Assembly (NCBI GenBank): GCA_049889775.1
Contig: JBMHCT010000043.1
Coordinates: 372,001-436,000 of the forward strand
Source: Jejuia sp049889775
Lineage (GTDB): Bacteria; Bacteroidota; Bacteroidia; Flavobacteriales; Flavobacteriaceae
Length of the DNA: 64,000 nucleotides
Reading direction: 5' to 3'
The number at the start of each line of letters is the position of its first letter. The stretch's first letter is position 1. The position numbers and the translations under genes are program-made. This document shows positions 1-9,642 of the stretch, in pieces. Below the pieces are notes generated by a model. The model did no database searches. It saw only the letters and a list, made by a program, of their open reading frames with translations, and was not told where the DNA came from.

Positions 1-1059
1 GTTTGGGGACAAGGTGTTATTTTAGGTAAGGCAGAAGAGGAATTAAAAGCTGTAGTTGAAAAATCTGGAGTACCAGCTGCTTGGACTATTTTAGGAGCGT
101 CGGCTCTCCCAACATCTCACCCTTTAAATATAGGAATGGTAGGGATGCATGGTAATTATGCGCCTAATAAACTAACCAACGAATGTGATGTTTTAATTGC
201 CATAGGAATGCGTTTTGATGATCGTGTTACAGGCGATTTGAATACTTACGCTAAACAGGCAAAAATCATACATTTTGATATAGACCCTGCAGAAATCAAT
301 AAAAACGTAAAAGTGGATATTGCAGTTTTAGGAGATTCTAAAGAAAGTTTAGGATTGTTGCTTTCTGAATTGAATAAGAATTCTCATGAGTCATGGTTAC
401 AGGAGTTTAAAGATTTGTATGCTATTGAATATGATGCAGTAATTAAAGATGATTTATTGCCGGATAAAGAAGGACTTACAATGGGTGAAGTTCTTAAAGA
501 AATCAACACCTATAGTAATGGTGATGCAGCCATTGTTTCTGATGTTGGTCAGCATCAAATGATTGCATGTCGCTATGCTGAATTCAATAAAACCAAAAGC
601 AATATTACTTCGGGTGGTTTAGGTACTATGGGATTTGCGCTTCCAGCAGCTATTGGAGCAAAAATGGCTGAACCACATCGTGAGGTTGTAGCTATTATTG
701 GTGATGGTGGTTACCAAATGAACATTCAAGAATTAGGAACTATTTTTCAGCAGAAAGCGGCGGTTAAGATTGTGGTATTAAACAATGAGTTTTTAGGTAT
801 GGTACGTCAATGGCAACAGTTGTTTTTTGACAAGCGCTATGCATCAACAGAAATGACAAATCCAGATTTTGTAACAATAGCGAAAGGCTATCACATTGAA
901 GCAAAACGTGTAACTAAACGCGAAGAATTAGCGGATGCTGTCAAGGAAATGATGGAATCTAAATCGTCATATTTCTTAGAAGTTTGTGTGGAAAAAGAGG
1001 ATAATGTATTCCCAATGATTCCTTCTGGAGCATCTGTTTCAGATATCAGATTAAGCTAG
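1..1059 (+). CDS. ilvB: Acetolactate synthase large subunit, C-terminal part (5' end outside window)
   Basis: The frame is open from base 1, so this is the C-terminal 352 residues of a protein of about 560-580. It is the catalytic subunit of acetohydroxyacid synthase, which condenses two pyruvates, or pyruvate and 2-ketobutyrate, in valine, leucine and isoleucine synthesis. The thiamine-diphosphate signature is visible: GDGGYQMN followed by the NNEFLGMV segment that ligands Mg2+. The central FAD/nucleotide domain with FDIDPAEINKN lies in the first 100 residues seen. The regulatory subunit gene starts 22 bp downstream, and ilvC and ilvA follow, giving a compact ilv operon. The missing part and probably ilvD lie upstream of the window. 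Confidence 0.97.
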   Translation, partial: VWGQGVILGKAEEELKAVVEKSGVPAAWTILGASALPTSHPLNIGMVGMHGNYAPNKLTNECDVLIAIGMRFDDRVTGDLNTYAKQAKIIHFDIDPAEINKNVKVDIAVLGDSKESLGLLLSELNKNSHESWLQEFKDLYAIEYDAVIKDDLLPDKEGLTMGEVLKEINTYSNGDAAIVSDVGQHQMIACRYAEFNKTKSNITSGGLGTMGFALPAAIGAKMAEPHREVVAIIGDGGYQMNIQELGTIFQQKAAVKIVVLNNEFLGMVRQWQQLFFDKRYASTEMTNPDFVTIAKGYHIEAKRVTKREELADAVKEMMESKSSYFLEVCVEKEDNVFPMIPSGASVSDIRLS

Positions 1060-1081
1060 TAGCACTTTAAAACCATTACTA

Positions 1082-1615
1082 ATGAGTCAAGAAATTAAGA
1101 CATTCACCATATCTGTTTATACTGAAAATAATATCGGTTTACTTAACCGTATTTCAGCTATTTTTCAACGTAGACATATTAATATAGAGAGTTTAACTAC
1201 ATCGCAATCTGAAATTAAAGATGTAAATCGTTTTGTGATTGTTGTTAAAATTACCGAAGATCAAGCCATTAAAGTAGTGCGTCAAATTGAAAAGCAAGTT
1301 GAGGCAATTCGCGCGTATTATCATACCAATGAAGAAACTATTTTTACAGAATCTTGCATGTTCAAAATAAAGAGCGAATTATTGTTTGAAGAACCGCAGA
1401 TTCAAAATATAATAAAAGATAGTGATTCTAGAATTGTAACTGTAAACCGAGATTTCTTCGTTTTGGAAAAATCTGGAAGACGTTTCGAAATTGAAGAACT
1501 TCGAGAAAAATTAGATAAGTTTGGCATTATGCAATTTGTAAGATCTGGAAGAATTGCAGTTACCAAAGATGAAATGAAAGTTTCAGAAATATTAGAAGAA
1601 TTTAAAAATCAATAA
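1082..1615 (+). CDS. ilvN: Acetolactate synthase small (regulatory) subunit
   Basis: A 177-residue protein with an N-terminal ACT domain (about residues 7-80; ENNIGLLNRISAIFQRR is the typical first strand-loop-helix that binds valine) and a C-terminal domain found in the longer, IlvH-like small subunits. It binds the large subunit encoded just upstream, activates it and makes it sensitive to feedback by branched-chain amino acids. The 22 bp gap to ilvB and 68 bp gap to the chosen ilvC start fit one transcript. Length and position match flavobacterial IlvN; nothing is unusual. Confidence 0.95.
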   Translation: MSQEIKTFTISVYTENNIGLLNRISAIFQRRHINIESLTTSQSEIKDVNRFVIVVKITEDQAIKVVRQIEKQVEAIRAYYHTNEETIFTESCMFKIKSELLFEEPQIQNIIKDSDSRIVTVNRDFFVLEKSGRRFEIEELREKLDKFGIMQFVRSGRIAVTKDEMKVSEILEEFKNQ

Positions 1616-1683
1616 TAAACCAAAATTAAACAAAGCATTCTGGTGATTTGGGATGCAACATACTATTAAATCAAAAACAAAAA

Positions 1684-3159
1684 ATGGAAAATTATTTTAA
1701 CACACTTACATTGGCTGGTAAACTAGACCAATTGTCTAAATGTAGATTCATGGATGCTTCGGAGTTTGCAGATGGTGTTGACGCCTTAAAAGGTAAGAAA
1801 GTAGTGATTGTAGGTTGTGGTGCCCAAGGGTTAAACCAAGGCTTGAATATGAGAGATTCTGGATTAGATATTTCTTATACGTTACGCGAGGCGGCTATCA
1901 AAGAAAAAAGAGCTTCTTATGTGAATGCGACGGAAAATGGATTTAATGTTGGAACGTATGAAGAGTTAATCCCAACTGCAGATTTAGTATGTAATCTTAC
2001 TCCAGACAAACAGCATACTAATGTAGTTAACGCTGTTATGCCATTAATGAAAAAAGGAGCAACTTTAGCATATTCTCACGGATTCAACATTGTTGAAGAA
2101 GGCATGAAAATCCGTGAAGATTTAACAGTAATTATGTGTGCGCCTAAGTCTCCTGGTTCAGAGGTTCGTGAAGAGTACAAACGTGGTTTTGGCGTACCAA
2201 CTCTTATTGCGGTTCACCCAGAGAATGATCCAGAAGGAAAAGGTTTAGCACAAGCAAAAGCCTATGCAGTGGCAACTGGTGGAGATAGAGCTGGTGTTTT
2301 AGAGTCGTCTTTCGTTGCTGAGGTAAAATCAGATTTAATGGGAGAACAAACCATCCTTTGTGGACTATTGCAAACTGGTTCTATCCTTTGTTTTGATAAA
2401 ATGGTAGAGAAAGGGATTGACCCTGGATATGCATCTAAATTAATTCAATACGGTTGGGAAACTGTTACCGAAGGTTTAAAATATGGAGGTATTACCAATA
2501 TGATGGACCGTTTGTCAAACCCAGCGAAAATTAAGGCTTTTGAATTATCTGAAGAATTAAAAGATATTATGCGTCCATTATTCCAAAAACATATGGACGA
2601 TATTATGGAAGGCGTATTCTCAAGTACAATGATGGCCGATTGGGCAAATGGTGATGCGAACCTTTTAGGTTGGAGAGCTGCAACTGGAGAAACTGCTTTT
2701 GAAAAAACACCAGCTGGAGATGTTGAAATCAGTGAGCAAGAGTACTATGACAATGGTGTATTAATGGTAGCATTTGTAAGAGCAGGAGTGGAATTAGCGT
2801 TTGAGGCAATGACAGAATCTGGAATCATTGATGAGTCTGCGTATTACGAATCGTTACACGAAACACCACTTATAGCTAACACTATTGCTAGAAAGAAATT
2901 ATTTGAAATGAACCGTGTTATTTCTGATACTGCGGAGTACGGTTGTTATTTATTTGATCATGCATGTAAGCCGTTGTTAACCGATTTTATGAAAACTATA
3001 GATACAGATGTTATCGGAAAAGCTTACGCCAAAGATAACGGCGAAGGTGTGGATAATGCAAAGTTAATTGAAGTTAATGCTGCCTTAAGAGCACATCCAG
3101 TTGAGAAAATTGGAACTTTCTTAAGAACATCTATGACGGCTATGAAGCCAATAGTATAA
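1684..3159 (+). CDS. ilvC: Ketol-acid reductoisomerase, long (class II) form
   Basis: NADPH-dependent isomerisation and reduction of acetolactate in branched-chain amino acid synthesis. The frame is open from an ATG at 1648, but I choose the ATG at 1684 because the protein then begins MENYFNTLTL and has 491 residues, the size and N-terminus of the E. coli enzyme. The Rossmann motif VVIVGCGAQGLNQGLNMRDSG is near residues 40-60. The duplicated C-terminal knotted domain that separates class II from the roughly 330-residue class I enzymes is present, with acidic metal ligands in the GEQTILCG and ESAYYESLHE regions. A terminator-like hairpin follows at 3206-3238. Confidence 0.96.
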   Translation: MENYFNTLTLAGKLDQLSKCRFMDASEFADGVDALKGKKVVIVGCGAQGLNQGLNMRDSGLDISYTLREAAIKEKRASYVNATENGFNVGTYEELIPTADLVCNLTPDKQHTNVVNAVMPLMKKGATLAYSHGFNIVEEGMKIREDLTVIMCAPKSPGSEVREEYKRGFGVPTLIAVHPENDPEGKGLAQAKAYAVATGGDRAGVLESSFVAEVKSDLMGEQTILCGLLQTGSILCFDKMVEKGIDPGYASKLIQYGWETVTEGLKYGGITNMMDRLSNPAKIKAFELSEELKDIMRPLFQKHMDDIMEGVFSSTMMADWANGDANLLGWRAATGETAFEKTPAGDVEISEQEYYDNGVLMVAFVRAGVELAFEAMTESGIIDESAYYESLHETPLIANTIARKKLFEMNRVISDTAEYGCYLFDHACKPLLTDFMKTIDTDVIGKAYAKDNGEGVDNAKLIEVNAALRAHPVEKIGTFLRTSMTAMKPIV

Positions 3160-3205
3160 TAATTCAACTAAACTGAGCTAAACTAAACATTGTTTTATGC
3201 TTATT

Positions 3206-3238
3206 AACCTCACTTCTTTTAAGATGTGGGGTTTTTTA
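3206..3238 (+). terminator. Rho-independent terminator after ilvC
   Basis: An 8-bp stem (AACCTCAC at 3206-3213 pairing with GTGGGGTT at 3226-3233, one G-T pair) with a 12-base loop is followed by a run of T. It separates ilvBNC from ilvA, so ilvA may have its own promoter or depend on readthrough. Confidence 0.7.
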
Positions 3239-3317
3239 ATGTTTTTAGCTAAAATTTATCTGTTAGAAATTTAAGATGTTATTTACGTAAATTGCATTAA
3301 TATTTTAATTTAATAAG

Positions 3318-4583
3318 ATGAATAAGGAGCAAACCATATACTTTCCTAATCTTACTGATGTTAAAAGGGCTGCAGAAGTTATTAAGGATGTGGCAACTGT
3401 TACGCCTTTAACCAAGAATTTAAGGTATTCTAAATTATTTAATGCCAATATCTTATTCAAAAGGGAAGATCTTCAACAGGTACGTTCCTACAAAATACGA
3501 GGGGCGTACAATAAAATAAGTTCTCTTTCTAAGACTGAAGCTGAAAAAGGGGTGGTTTGTGCAAGTGCTGGAAATCATGCACAAGGCTTTGCGTTGTCTT
3601 GTAAGATGCTTCAAATTATGGGAACTATTTTTATGCCCACACCAACTCCAAACCAAAAGCTAGAGCAGGTTAAAATGTTCGGTGAAGATTTTATTGAAAT
3701 AAAACTGGTGGGAGATACTTTTGATGATGCGTTTTATGCGGCTAAGGAAGAATGCGATCACTTAAATAAAACATTTATTCATCCGTTTAATGACGAAAAA
3801 ATCATTGAAGGGCAAGCCACTGTAGGTCTCGAAATTTTAGAGCAAACAAAAGAGCCTGTAGACTATTTATTTATTCCTGTTGGTGGGGGCGGACTTTCAG
3901 CTGGGGTATCATCAGTTTTTAAATTACTGTCACCAAACACAAAAATTATTGGAGTTGAGCCTGAAGGGGCACCATCTATGACGGTCTCAATAAAAAATAA
4001 TGAAAATACGACTATTACTCATATTGAAAAATTTGTTGATGGCGCTGCAGTAAAGCGTGTGGGTGATTTAACGTTCCCTATTTGCAAACAGAATTTAGAG
4101 GATATGATAACCGTTCCTGAGGGGAAAATTTGTCAGACTATTTTAGATTTGTATAATCGAGACGCTATAGTTGTAGAGCCTGCTGGAGCATTAAGCTTAG
4201 CAGCTTTAGATTTTTATGCAGAAGCTATTAAGGGTAAAACTGCGGTTTGCGTTGTTAGCGGTAGTAACAATGATATCACGAGAACTGCCGAAATTAAAGA
4301 ACGTGCACTTTTATATAGGAATTTAAAGCACTACTTTATTGTGAAGTTTCCTCAGAGAGCGGGAGCTTTAAAAGAGTTTGTAGTTGATATTTTAGGGCCA
4401 AATGACGACATTACATATTTTGAATATACTAAGAAAACCAATCGGGAAAATGGAGCAGCTGTAGTGGGTATTGAACTAAAATCTGCCGAAGATTTAGAAC
4501 CTCTTGTTAATAAAATGAAAGAGAGGAATTTCTTTGGTGAGTATCTCAATAACTCACCGGATTTATTCCAGTTTTTAGTCTAG
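3318..4583 (+). CDS. ilvA: Threonine dehydratase (biosynthetic type, one ACT-like domain)
   Basis: Converts threonine to 2-ketobutyrate, the first committed step to isoleucine. It has 421 residues: a fold-type II PLP domain (about 1-325) with the cofactor lysine in SYKIRGA (Lys59) and the glycine-rich phosphate loop PVGGGGLSAG near residue 188, then a single ACT-like regulatory domain (about 335-421, beginning HYFIVKFPQRAGALKEF). E. coli IlvA carries two such regions and is about 514 residues, so this is the short regulated form. Position directly behind ilvBNC supports a biosynthetic rather than catabolic role. Confidence 0.93.
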   Translation: MNKEQTIYFPNLTDVKRAAEVIKDVATVTPLTKNLRYSKLFNANILFKREDLQQVRSYKIRGAYNKISSLSKTEAEKGVVCASAGNHAQGFALSCKMLQIMGTIFMPTPTPNQKLEQVKMFGEDFIEIKLVGDTFDDAFYAAKEECDHLNKTFIHPFNDEKIIEGQATVGLEILEQTKEPVDYLFIPVGGGGLSAGVSSVFKLLSPNTKIIGVEPEGAPSMTVSIKNNENTTITHIEKFVDGAAVKRVGDLTFPICKQNLEDMITVPEGKICQTILDLYNRDAIVVEPAGALSLAALDFYAEAIKGKTAVCVVSGSNNDITRTAEIKERALLYRNLKHYFIVKFPQRAGALKEFVVDILGPNDDITYFEYTKKTNRENGAAVVGIELKSAEDLEPLVNKMKERNFFGEYLNNSPDLFQFLV

Positions 4584-4689
4584 TAAAAAAACGAATTAGC
4601 CCCTTAAAAAGACTATTTACTTCCATTCGCTTTTCAATAAAAGAAGCGTAATAATGAATATCTTAGCGCCACTAAAAACTAATTGAATT

Positions 4690-6282
4690 ATGAGTACAAC
4701 ACTAACAAAAATTCCAGAAGTCTATCAAATTGATAGCTTACTGCACCAAAACACCTATTTAGTAGATGGAGAATTAAAACAATGGAATGGCGATACTGCC
4801 GAAATATATTCTACAATTTCTTCAACTAAAGATTATAAACCAACTTTATTGGGTTCTATTCCGCAATTGGGGGGCGGTGAAGCTATGGAAGCTTTAAATT
4901 CTGCAGTAAACGCTTATGACAATGGACAAGGGCTATGGCCAACTATGAAGGTGGAAGATCGTATTGCCTGCATGGAAACCTTTGTAGAACAAATGAAAAC
5001 TAAGCGCGATGAGGTTGTTAAGTTACTTATGTGGGAAATAGGTAAAAACCTACTAGACTCTCAAAAGGAATTCGACAGAACCGTAGAATACATTTACGAT
5101 ACTATTGAAGCTTATAAAGAGGTGGACCGAGATTCAGCTCGATTTGAAAAACATTCTGGTGTACATGCGCATATTCGTCGCGGACCGTTAGGAGTTGTTT
5201 TGTGTTTGGGTCCCTATAATTACCCTTTAAATGAAACTTTCTGTTTATTGATTCCTGCACTAATTATGGGAAATACTACCATATTTAAACCAGCGAAGTT
5301 GGGTGTGCTTTTAATTTCTCCATTGTTGGAGGCTTTTCAGAATAGTTTCCCAAAGGGAGTTGTAAATATTGTATATGGTCGTGGTCGGGTATTGGCAACA
5401 CCAATGATGGAATCAGGTAAAATTGATGTACTTGCTTTAATAGGAAACAGTAAATCGGCAAATGCATTGCAAGGTCAACACCCTAAAGGCAATAGATTGC
5501 GAATGGTTTTAGGTTTAGAGGCTAAAAATCCAGCAATTATACTTCCTGATGCGGATTTAGACTTGGCGGTTGATGAATGTATAGCGGGCACATTATCCTT
5601 TAACGGACAACGTTGTACGGCATTAAAGGTGTTGTACGTTCACGAATCTATTGTTGAAGAATTCAATAGACGTTTCGCCTATAAGGTAGATCAAATGAAG
5701 TTTGGCAATCCATGGGATGATGGTGCAAAATTAACACCTCTGCCAGAAGTAGATAAACCAGGATACATTCAAGGGTTGATTGATGATGCTATCGAAAAAG
5801 GAGCAAAGATCTTGAATAAGAAAGGAGGAGAAACATCAGAAAATTTCATATTTCCTGCAGTATTATTTCCTGTAACTAAGGAGATGCGGGTGTTTCAAGA
5901 AGAGCAATTCGGACCTGTAATTCCGGTTGTGTCATTTTCAGATATTGAAGAGCCTTTAGATGACATGGCGGAATCAGATTATGGACAGCAAGTAAGCTTG
6001 TTTGGTAAAAATGTAACAACACTTTCGCCGTTAATTGATACGTTGGTGAATCTAGTTTGTCGTGTAAATTTAAACAGCTCTTGTCAGCGTGGTCCAGACG
6101 TCTATCCGTTTACGGGAAGAAAAGATTCGGCTGTGGCAACATTGAGTGTTACAGATGCGTTACGTTCGTTTTCAATTAGAACTTTTGTAGCTTCAAAAGA
6201 CAATGAACACAACAATGCTATTTTAAATGAGTTATTAGACAAAAAGACTTCCAATTTTATTAGTACGGATTATATTTTGTAA
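4690..6282 (+). CDS. NADP-dependent glyceraldehyde-3-phosphate dehydrogenase (GapN-like aldehyde dehydrogenase)
   Basis: A 530-residue aldehyde dehydrogenase of the ALDH11/GapN type, which would oxidise glyceraldehyde-3-phosphate directly to 3-phosphoglycerate with production of NADPH, in the cytosol. The nucleophile cysteine is in FNGQRCTALK (Cys309), and the cofactor region has GPYNYPLNETF. An oddity: where most aldehyde dehydrogenases have the general-base glutamate in ELGGK, this protein reads LGLEAKNP, with a glutamate two residues later. The gene stands alone between ilvA and the azurin gene. Assignment to the ALDH superfamily is firm; the GapN substrate is inferred from overall resemblance. 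Confidence 0.82.
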   Translation: MSTTLTKIPEVYQIDSLLHQNTYLVDGELKQWNGDTAEIYSTISSTKDYKPTLLGSIPQLGGGEAMEALNSAVNAYDNGQGLWPTMKVEDRIACMETFVEQMKTKRDEVVKLLMWEIGKNLLDSQKEFDRTVEYIYDTIEAYKEVDRDSARFEKHSGVHAHIRRGPLGVVLCLGPYNYPLNETFCLLIPALIMGNTTIFKPAKLGVLLISPLLEAFQNSFPKGVVNIVYGRGRVLATPMMESGKIDVLALIGNSKSANALQGQHPKGNRLRMVLGLEAKNPAIILPDADLDLAVDECIAGTLSFNGQRCTALKVLYVHESIVEEFNRRFAYKVDQMKFGNPWDDGAKLTPLPEVDKPGYIQGLIDDAIEKGAKILNKKGGETSENFIFPAVLFPVTKEMRVFQEEQFGPVIPVVSFSDIEEPLDDMAESDYGQQVSLFGKNVTTLSPLIDTLVNLVCRVNLNSSCQRGPDVYPFTGRKDSAVATLSVTDALRSFSIRTFVASKDNEHNNAILNELLDKKTSNFISTDYIL

Positions 6283-6336
6283 AAGTTCATTTCTTTTCAA
6301 TGACTAAAATCATACAGAAAATCGATTAGTAATAAT

Positions 6337-6344
6337 TATCTTTG
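6337..6344 (+). promoter_or_regulatory. Bacteroidetes -7 box (TATCTTTG) before azurin gene
   Basis: TATCTTTG matches the TAnnTTTG element exactly and lies 32 bp before the azurin start codon. No TTG is found at the usual -33 distance, so the promoter is weakly supported or needs an activator. Confidence 0.4.
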
Positions 6345-6375
6345 TAAAACAGAGAAATCAATTAAAAAATAAAGA

Positions 6376-6894
6376 ATGAAAAGCATTAAAGTACTATTTA
6401 CAGGTGTGTTGGCAGCAACACTTTTATTCAATTGTGGAGGAGATAAAAAGAAAGAAGAGCCCAAAGAAAAAATAACCTTAGGAGGTTCTAAAACTGAAGA
6501 AAAGAAGGCAGATGCCAATGTAGCAGAATTAGTGCTTGTAGGTGATGATATGATGAAATTCAACACCAATGAACTTAAAGTAAAAGCTGGACAAAAAGTA
6601 AAATTAACATTACGCCACAAAGGTAAAATGGATGTTAATGTGATGGGGCATAATGTAGTTATTTTAAACCAAGGTGTAGACCTAATGGCTTTTGGAACCA
6701 AAGCGGCAACAGCCAGAGCAACAAAATATATTCCTGAAGGTTCTGAGGCTGATATTATAGCACATACTGAACTTATTGGGGGAGGACAAACAACATCCAT
6801 AGAATTTGATGCACCACCAGCAGGAACCTATGATTTTTTATGTAGTTTCCCAGGGCATTATGCCTTGATGAAAGGTAAGTTTATTGTGGAATAA
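6376..6894 (+). CDS. Azurin-family cupredoxin lipoprotein
   Basis: A 172-residue blue-copper electron carrier, probably anchored in the periplasm. A lipoprotein signal ends LLFNC (lipid Cys20), followed by a charged linker (about 21-48). The cupredoxin domain shows the type-1 copper ligands: His92 in GHNVV, and Cys156, His161 and Met165 in CSFPGHYALM, with azurin spacing C-X4-H-X3-M. It stands at the head of the sugar locus with its own terminator. The same azurin motif recurs as the C-terminal domain of the propeller protein at 12442-14400, which suggests both work with the same periplasmic redox chain. Partner proteins are inferred. Confidence 0.9.
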   Translation: MKSIKVLFTGVLAATLLFNCGGDKKKEEPKEKITLGGSKTEEKKADANVAELVLVGDDMMKFNTNELKVKAGQKVKLTLRHKGKMDVNVMGHNVVILNQGVDLMAFGTKAATARATKYIPEGSEADIIAHTELIGGGQTTSIEFDAPPAGTYDFLCSFPGHYALMKGKFIVE

Positions 6895-6910
6895 TAAGTT
6901 GTAAAAACAC

Positions 6911-6946
6911 AAAAAAAGAGGCACAGATTTTGTGCCTCTTTTTTTG
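6911..6946 (+). terminator. Rho-independent terminator after azurin gene
   Basis: The stem GAGGCACA (6918-6925) pairs with TGTGCCTC (6931-6938) around a 5-base loop, flanked by a run of A before and T after, so it could work in both directions. Confidence 0.88.
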
Positions 6947-7028
6947 TTTAAAATATTTTGGCGCGATATATTAAACATTTATATTTCAAGTATAGCTTAA
7001 TTTTAAGGGTTATTCAACTATACGAAAA

Positions 7029-8645
7029 ATGAAAAAGTTAAATAAGTTAATTTTTATTTTAACTCTAATTGTCTTAATGGTATCTTGTAAAAAAGAACCA
7101 GAAAACCAGCGGGTTTTTTCAGATTGGGAGAAAACTGTAATAAAGCACACAGATACTACGGTAAAAGTTTATGGACACTATGCACCAATTAGACTACCTA
7201 TAAAAACAGGAGTAACGCTATGGAACCCAACAGCGATTATTGCAGGGCCTAATAACGTAATTTATGCCGCCAACTACACGGGTGAAATTTACTCTTTACA
7301 GGATAAGGATGGAGATGGGCTTGAAGATCATGCAAAACTATTTTGCGATGTAAAAAATGATAGTATTCGTTACCCGACAAGTTTGGCATTTAAGGACAAT
7401 AAGATGTACGTGGCAACAACACAGGAAATAAGAGTATATGAAGATACTGATGGCGATTTAGTTGCAGATAATAGTTATACATTTTTTGACGATTTTCCGT
7501 GGACATTACATTACTGGGATTGGACCTTTGGTCTCGATTTTGATTCCGAAGGCCATTTGTTTGCCATTCTTTGTACCGATCAATTGAATAAAACCGCTGC
7601 TCCAGATCCACATAAACTAAGAGGTTCTATTCTTAGAATTGCTTCGGATGGAAAGTCTTATGAGCGGTTTGCTACGGGGCTTCGCTTTGCCTATGGATTA
7701 ACTTTAAATGATGAAGATGAGGTGTTCTTTTCTGATAACCGAGGGAATCAAAACAAACACGAAGAGATTAATCATGGCATAAAAGGTAAATTCTACGGCA
7801 ATAATCCAAACAAATATCCGAATGAGGAAGCTACAGAGCCTCTTGTAAAACTTAAGTATGGATTCTCACCAGTAGGTATTGTATTTAATCCGAAAGACAA
7901 TGATTTTGATGGAACAGCGGGAGACTTGTTTATTTCTTATTGGGGGCCAGACGGACAATGGGCAGAGGGTTCCATTGCGCGCGTGCGCATGACAAAGAAT
8001 GAAAATGGTGAGTATGAAGCGAAAGAATTTCCAATAGCAGACAATATTGAAAAACTCTCCGACCTTGACTTTGATGCTAATGGAGATTTATACCTATCAC
8101 AATTTGGCATAGAGGGGCGAATGCATGTACCATACAAAACTCCAGAAGGTGCTATTTACAAAATGGTAGTTGCAGATTGGGTGGAGCCCGATGATCCTAA
8201 ACAAATTACCGCTGTAATAAAAGGTAATGCTGCTAAGGGTAGGCAAATATTTAGGAGGAGAGCATGCAACACATGCCACTCCATTGATGGAAGTGAAGAG
8301 ATGTTAGGGCCAGATCTTGCTGGTATTGGACGCTTGCTTTCCAGAGAACAAATTATAGAATCGATTAATAATCCGAATAAAAATATTAAGACGGGGTTCG
8401 ATCAGATGCAAATCAACAAAAAAGATGGAAGTGTATTTAATGGAAGAATGTATACAAGTAATAAAGATGAGGTTGTACTTATAATTCCTGGGAATGAGAA
8501 GATAAGTATTAAAACTGAAGATATTGAATCCAGTAAAATTATTGATTTATCCTTAATGCCTCCTGGGTTATTGACAGGTTTAAAGGACGAAGAAGTGAGA
8601 GATTTAATTGGCTATATGCAAGGCTTGACAATAGATGAGGAATAG
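7029..8645 (+). CDS. Beta-propeller dehydrogenase-like lipoprotein with C-terminal cytochrome c domain
   Basis: A 538-residue secreted lipoprotein (signal ending VLMVSC, Cys20). Residues about 50-390 form a six-bladed propeller of the sorbosone-dehydrogenase/'putative membrane-bound dehydrogenase' type, with calcium-like loops DKDGDGLED and DTDGDLVAD. Residues about 400-535 are a heme-binding domain of the kind common in Planctomycetes, with CNTCH (Cys413, Cys416, His417) and a likely distal Met in SLMPPGLL. It may oxidise a sugar or pass on electrons released by the GMC enzyme. It is first of a plus-strand run with the DUF6807 gene 11 bp downstream. Substrate unknown. Confidence 0.85.
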   Translation: MKKLNKLIFILTLIVLMVSCKKEPENQRVFSDWEKTVIKHTDTTVKVYGHYAPIRLPIKTGVTLWNPTAIIAGPNNVIYAANYTGEIYSLQDKDGDGLEDHAKLFCDVKNDSIRYPTSLAFKDNKMYVATTQEIRVYEDTDGDLVADNSYTFFDDFPWTLHYWDWTFGLDFDSEGHLFAILCTDQLNKTAAPDPHKLRGSILRIASDGKSYERFATGLRFAYGLTLNDEDEVFFSDNRGNQNKHEEINHGIKGKFYGNNPNKYPNEEATEPLVKLKYGFSPVGIVFNPKDNDFDGTAGDLFISYWGPDGQWAEGSIARVRMTKNENGEYEAKEFPIADNIEKLSDLDFDANGDLYLSQFGIEGRMHVPYKTPEGAIYKMVVADWVEPDDPKQITAVIKGNAAKGRQIFRRRACNTCHSIDGSEEMLGPDLAGIGRLLSREQIIESINNPNKNIKTGFDQMQINKKDGSVFNGRMYTSNKDEVVLIIPGNEKISIKTEDIESSKIIDLSLMPPGLLTGLKDEEVRDLIGYMQGLTIDEE

Positions 8646-8656
8646 CGGTAGAGATT

Positions 8657-9610
8657 ATGAGGATATTTTGTGCCGTATCTTTATTAATTCTGTTGTTTTT
8701 TGGTTGTGGTAATTCTAAAAGTATAGAAATTGTAGAAGATGAATTTTCTACCTCTTTAAACCGGGATGGTCAATTACTATGGACATTTAACCATGATCCA
8801 GCGAAAGGAAAACCTTTTTTTCATCCTTTGGGCGCAACAGATGGGACGGTTTTCACAGATTTACCAAAAACAGATCACCCTTGGCATCGAGGTTTGTGGT
8901 TTTCATGGAAAAAAATAAATGAGATAAATTACTGGGAGGAAAAAGGCTTTACTGGTATTCCAGTTGGGGGTTATACCAGGATATTGTCCTATAACCATAA
9001 AATATCTAAAGACAAATCCATAATTTTTATCCAAAAATTAGAATACGCTCCAAGTCAAAATGCGGATGCTATTTTAAAAGAAACTCGAACTATTATGGTT
9101 TCCGTTCCAGATAATAATGGTAACTATGTTATAGATTGGTTCAGCGAACAGACTCCCATACGAGCTGATATAGTATTGGACAGAACACCAATAGAAGGAC
9201 AGACTAATGGCAAATCCTTTGGGGGTTATGCTGGATTGTCAGTCCGTATGAATAAGGATATGCTGAAAGGGTCTTTTCTTAACAGTGAAGGCTATGGGTT
9301 TCAAATTAATGAAGTCATTGAAAAAAAGGGTAAAAATGAATTGCATGGTCAGTCAGCCTTGTGGGTGCTCTATCAAAATGCAAATGGAGGAAGCCTTTTA
9401 TTTATGGATAAGCCATCAAATTTTAATTACCCATCAAAATGGTATGTAAGTCATGATATGCCTTACTTTAGTCCTGCTGTAATCTTTGACGGCCCTCAGA
9501 GAATAAAACTTGGAGAAACCTTAAAGTTAAGTTATCGCATTTTGGTGTCTCCAAATAAAATTAATAAAAGTTTCGCCGATGAAGCTTGGGAAGAATGGAT
9601 TTCTAAATAA
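8657..9610 (+). CDS. DUF6807 (PmoA-like) family lipoprotein
   Basis: 317 residues with a lipoprotein signal ending LLFFGC (Cys17). The block HPLGATDGTVFTDLPKTDHP-WHRGLW is characteristic of the DUF6807 family (Pfam also labels it PmoA). Members are frequent in sugar-degradation loci of Planctomycetes and Bacteroidetes beside DUF1080 and ThuA genes; a carbohydrate-related role is likely but the activity is not established. It follows the propeller-cytochrome gene by 11 bp and precedes an epimerase gene by 32 bp, in one apparent operon. The family call is good; the molecular function is unknown. Confidence 0.8.
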   Translation: MRIFCAVSLLILLFFGCGNSKSIEIVEDEFSTSLNRDGQLLWTFNHDPAKGKPFFHPLGATDGTVFTDLPKTDHPWHRGLWFSWKKINEINYWEEKGFTGIPVGGYTRILSYNHKISKDKSIIFIQKLEYAPSQNADAILKETRTIMVSVPDNNGNYVIDWFSEQTPIRADIVLDRTPIEGQTNGKSFGGYAGLSVRMNKDMLKGSFLNSEGYGFQINEVIEKKGKNELHGQSALWVLYQNANGGSLLFMDKPSNFNYPSKWYVSHDMPYFSPAVIFDGPQRIKLGETLKLSYRILVSPNKINKSFADEAWEEWISK

Positions 9611-9642
9611 AAATAATAATCACAAATTAAACTAAATACATT

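Noticed and set aside
6336..6800. 154-codon open frame on the minus strand
   Set aside because: Shadow of the azurin gene, which has a signal peptide and all copper ligands.
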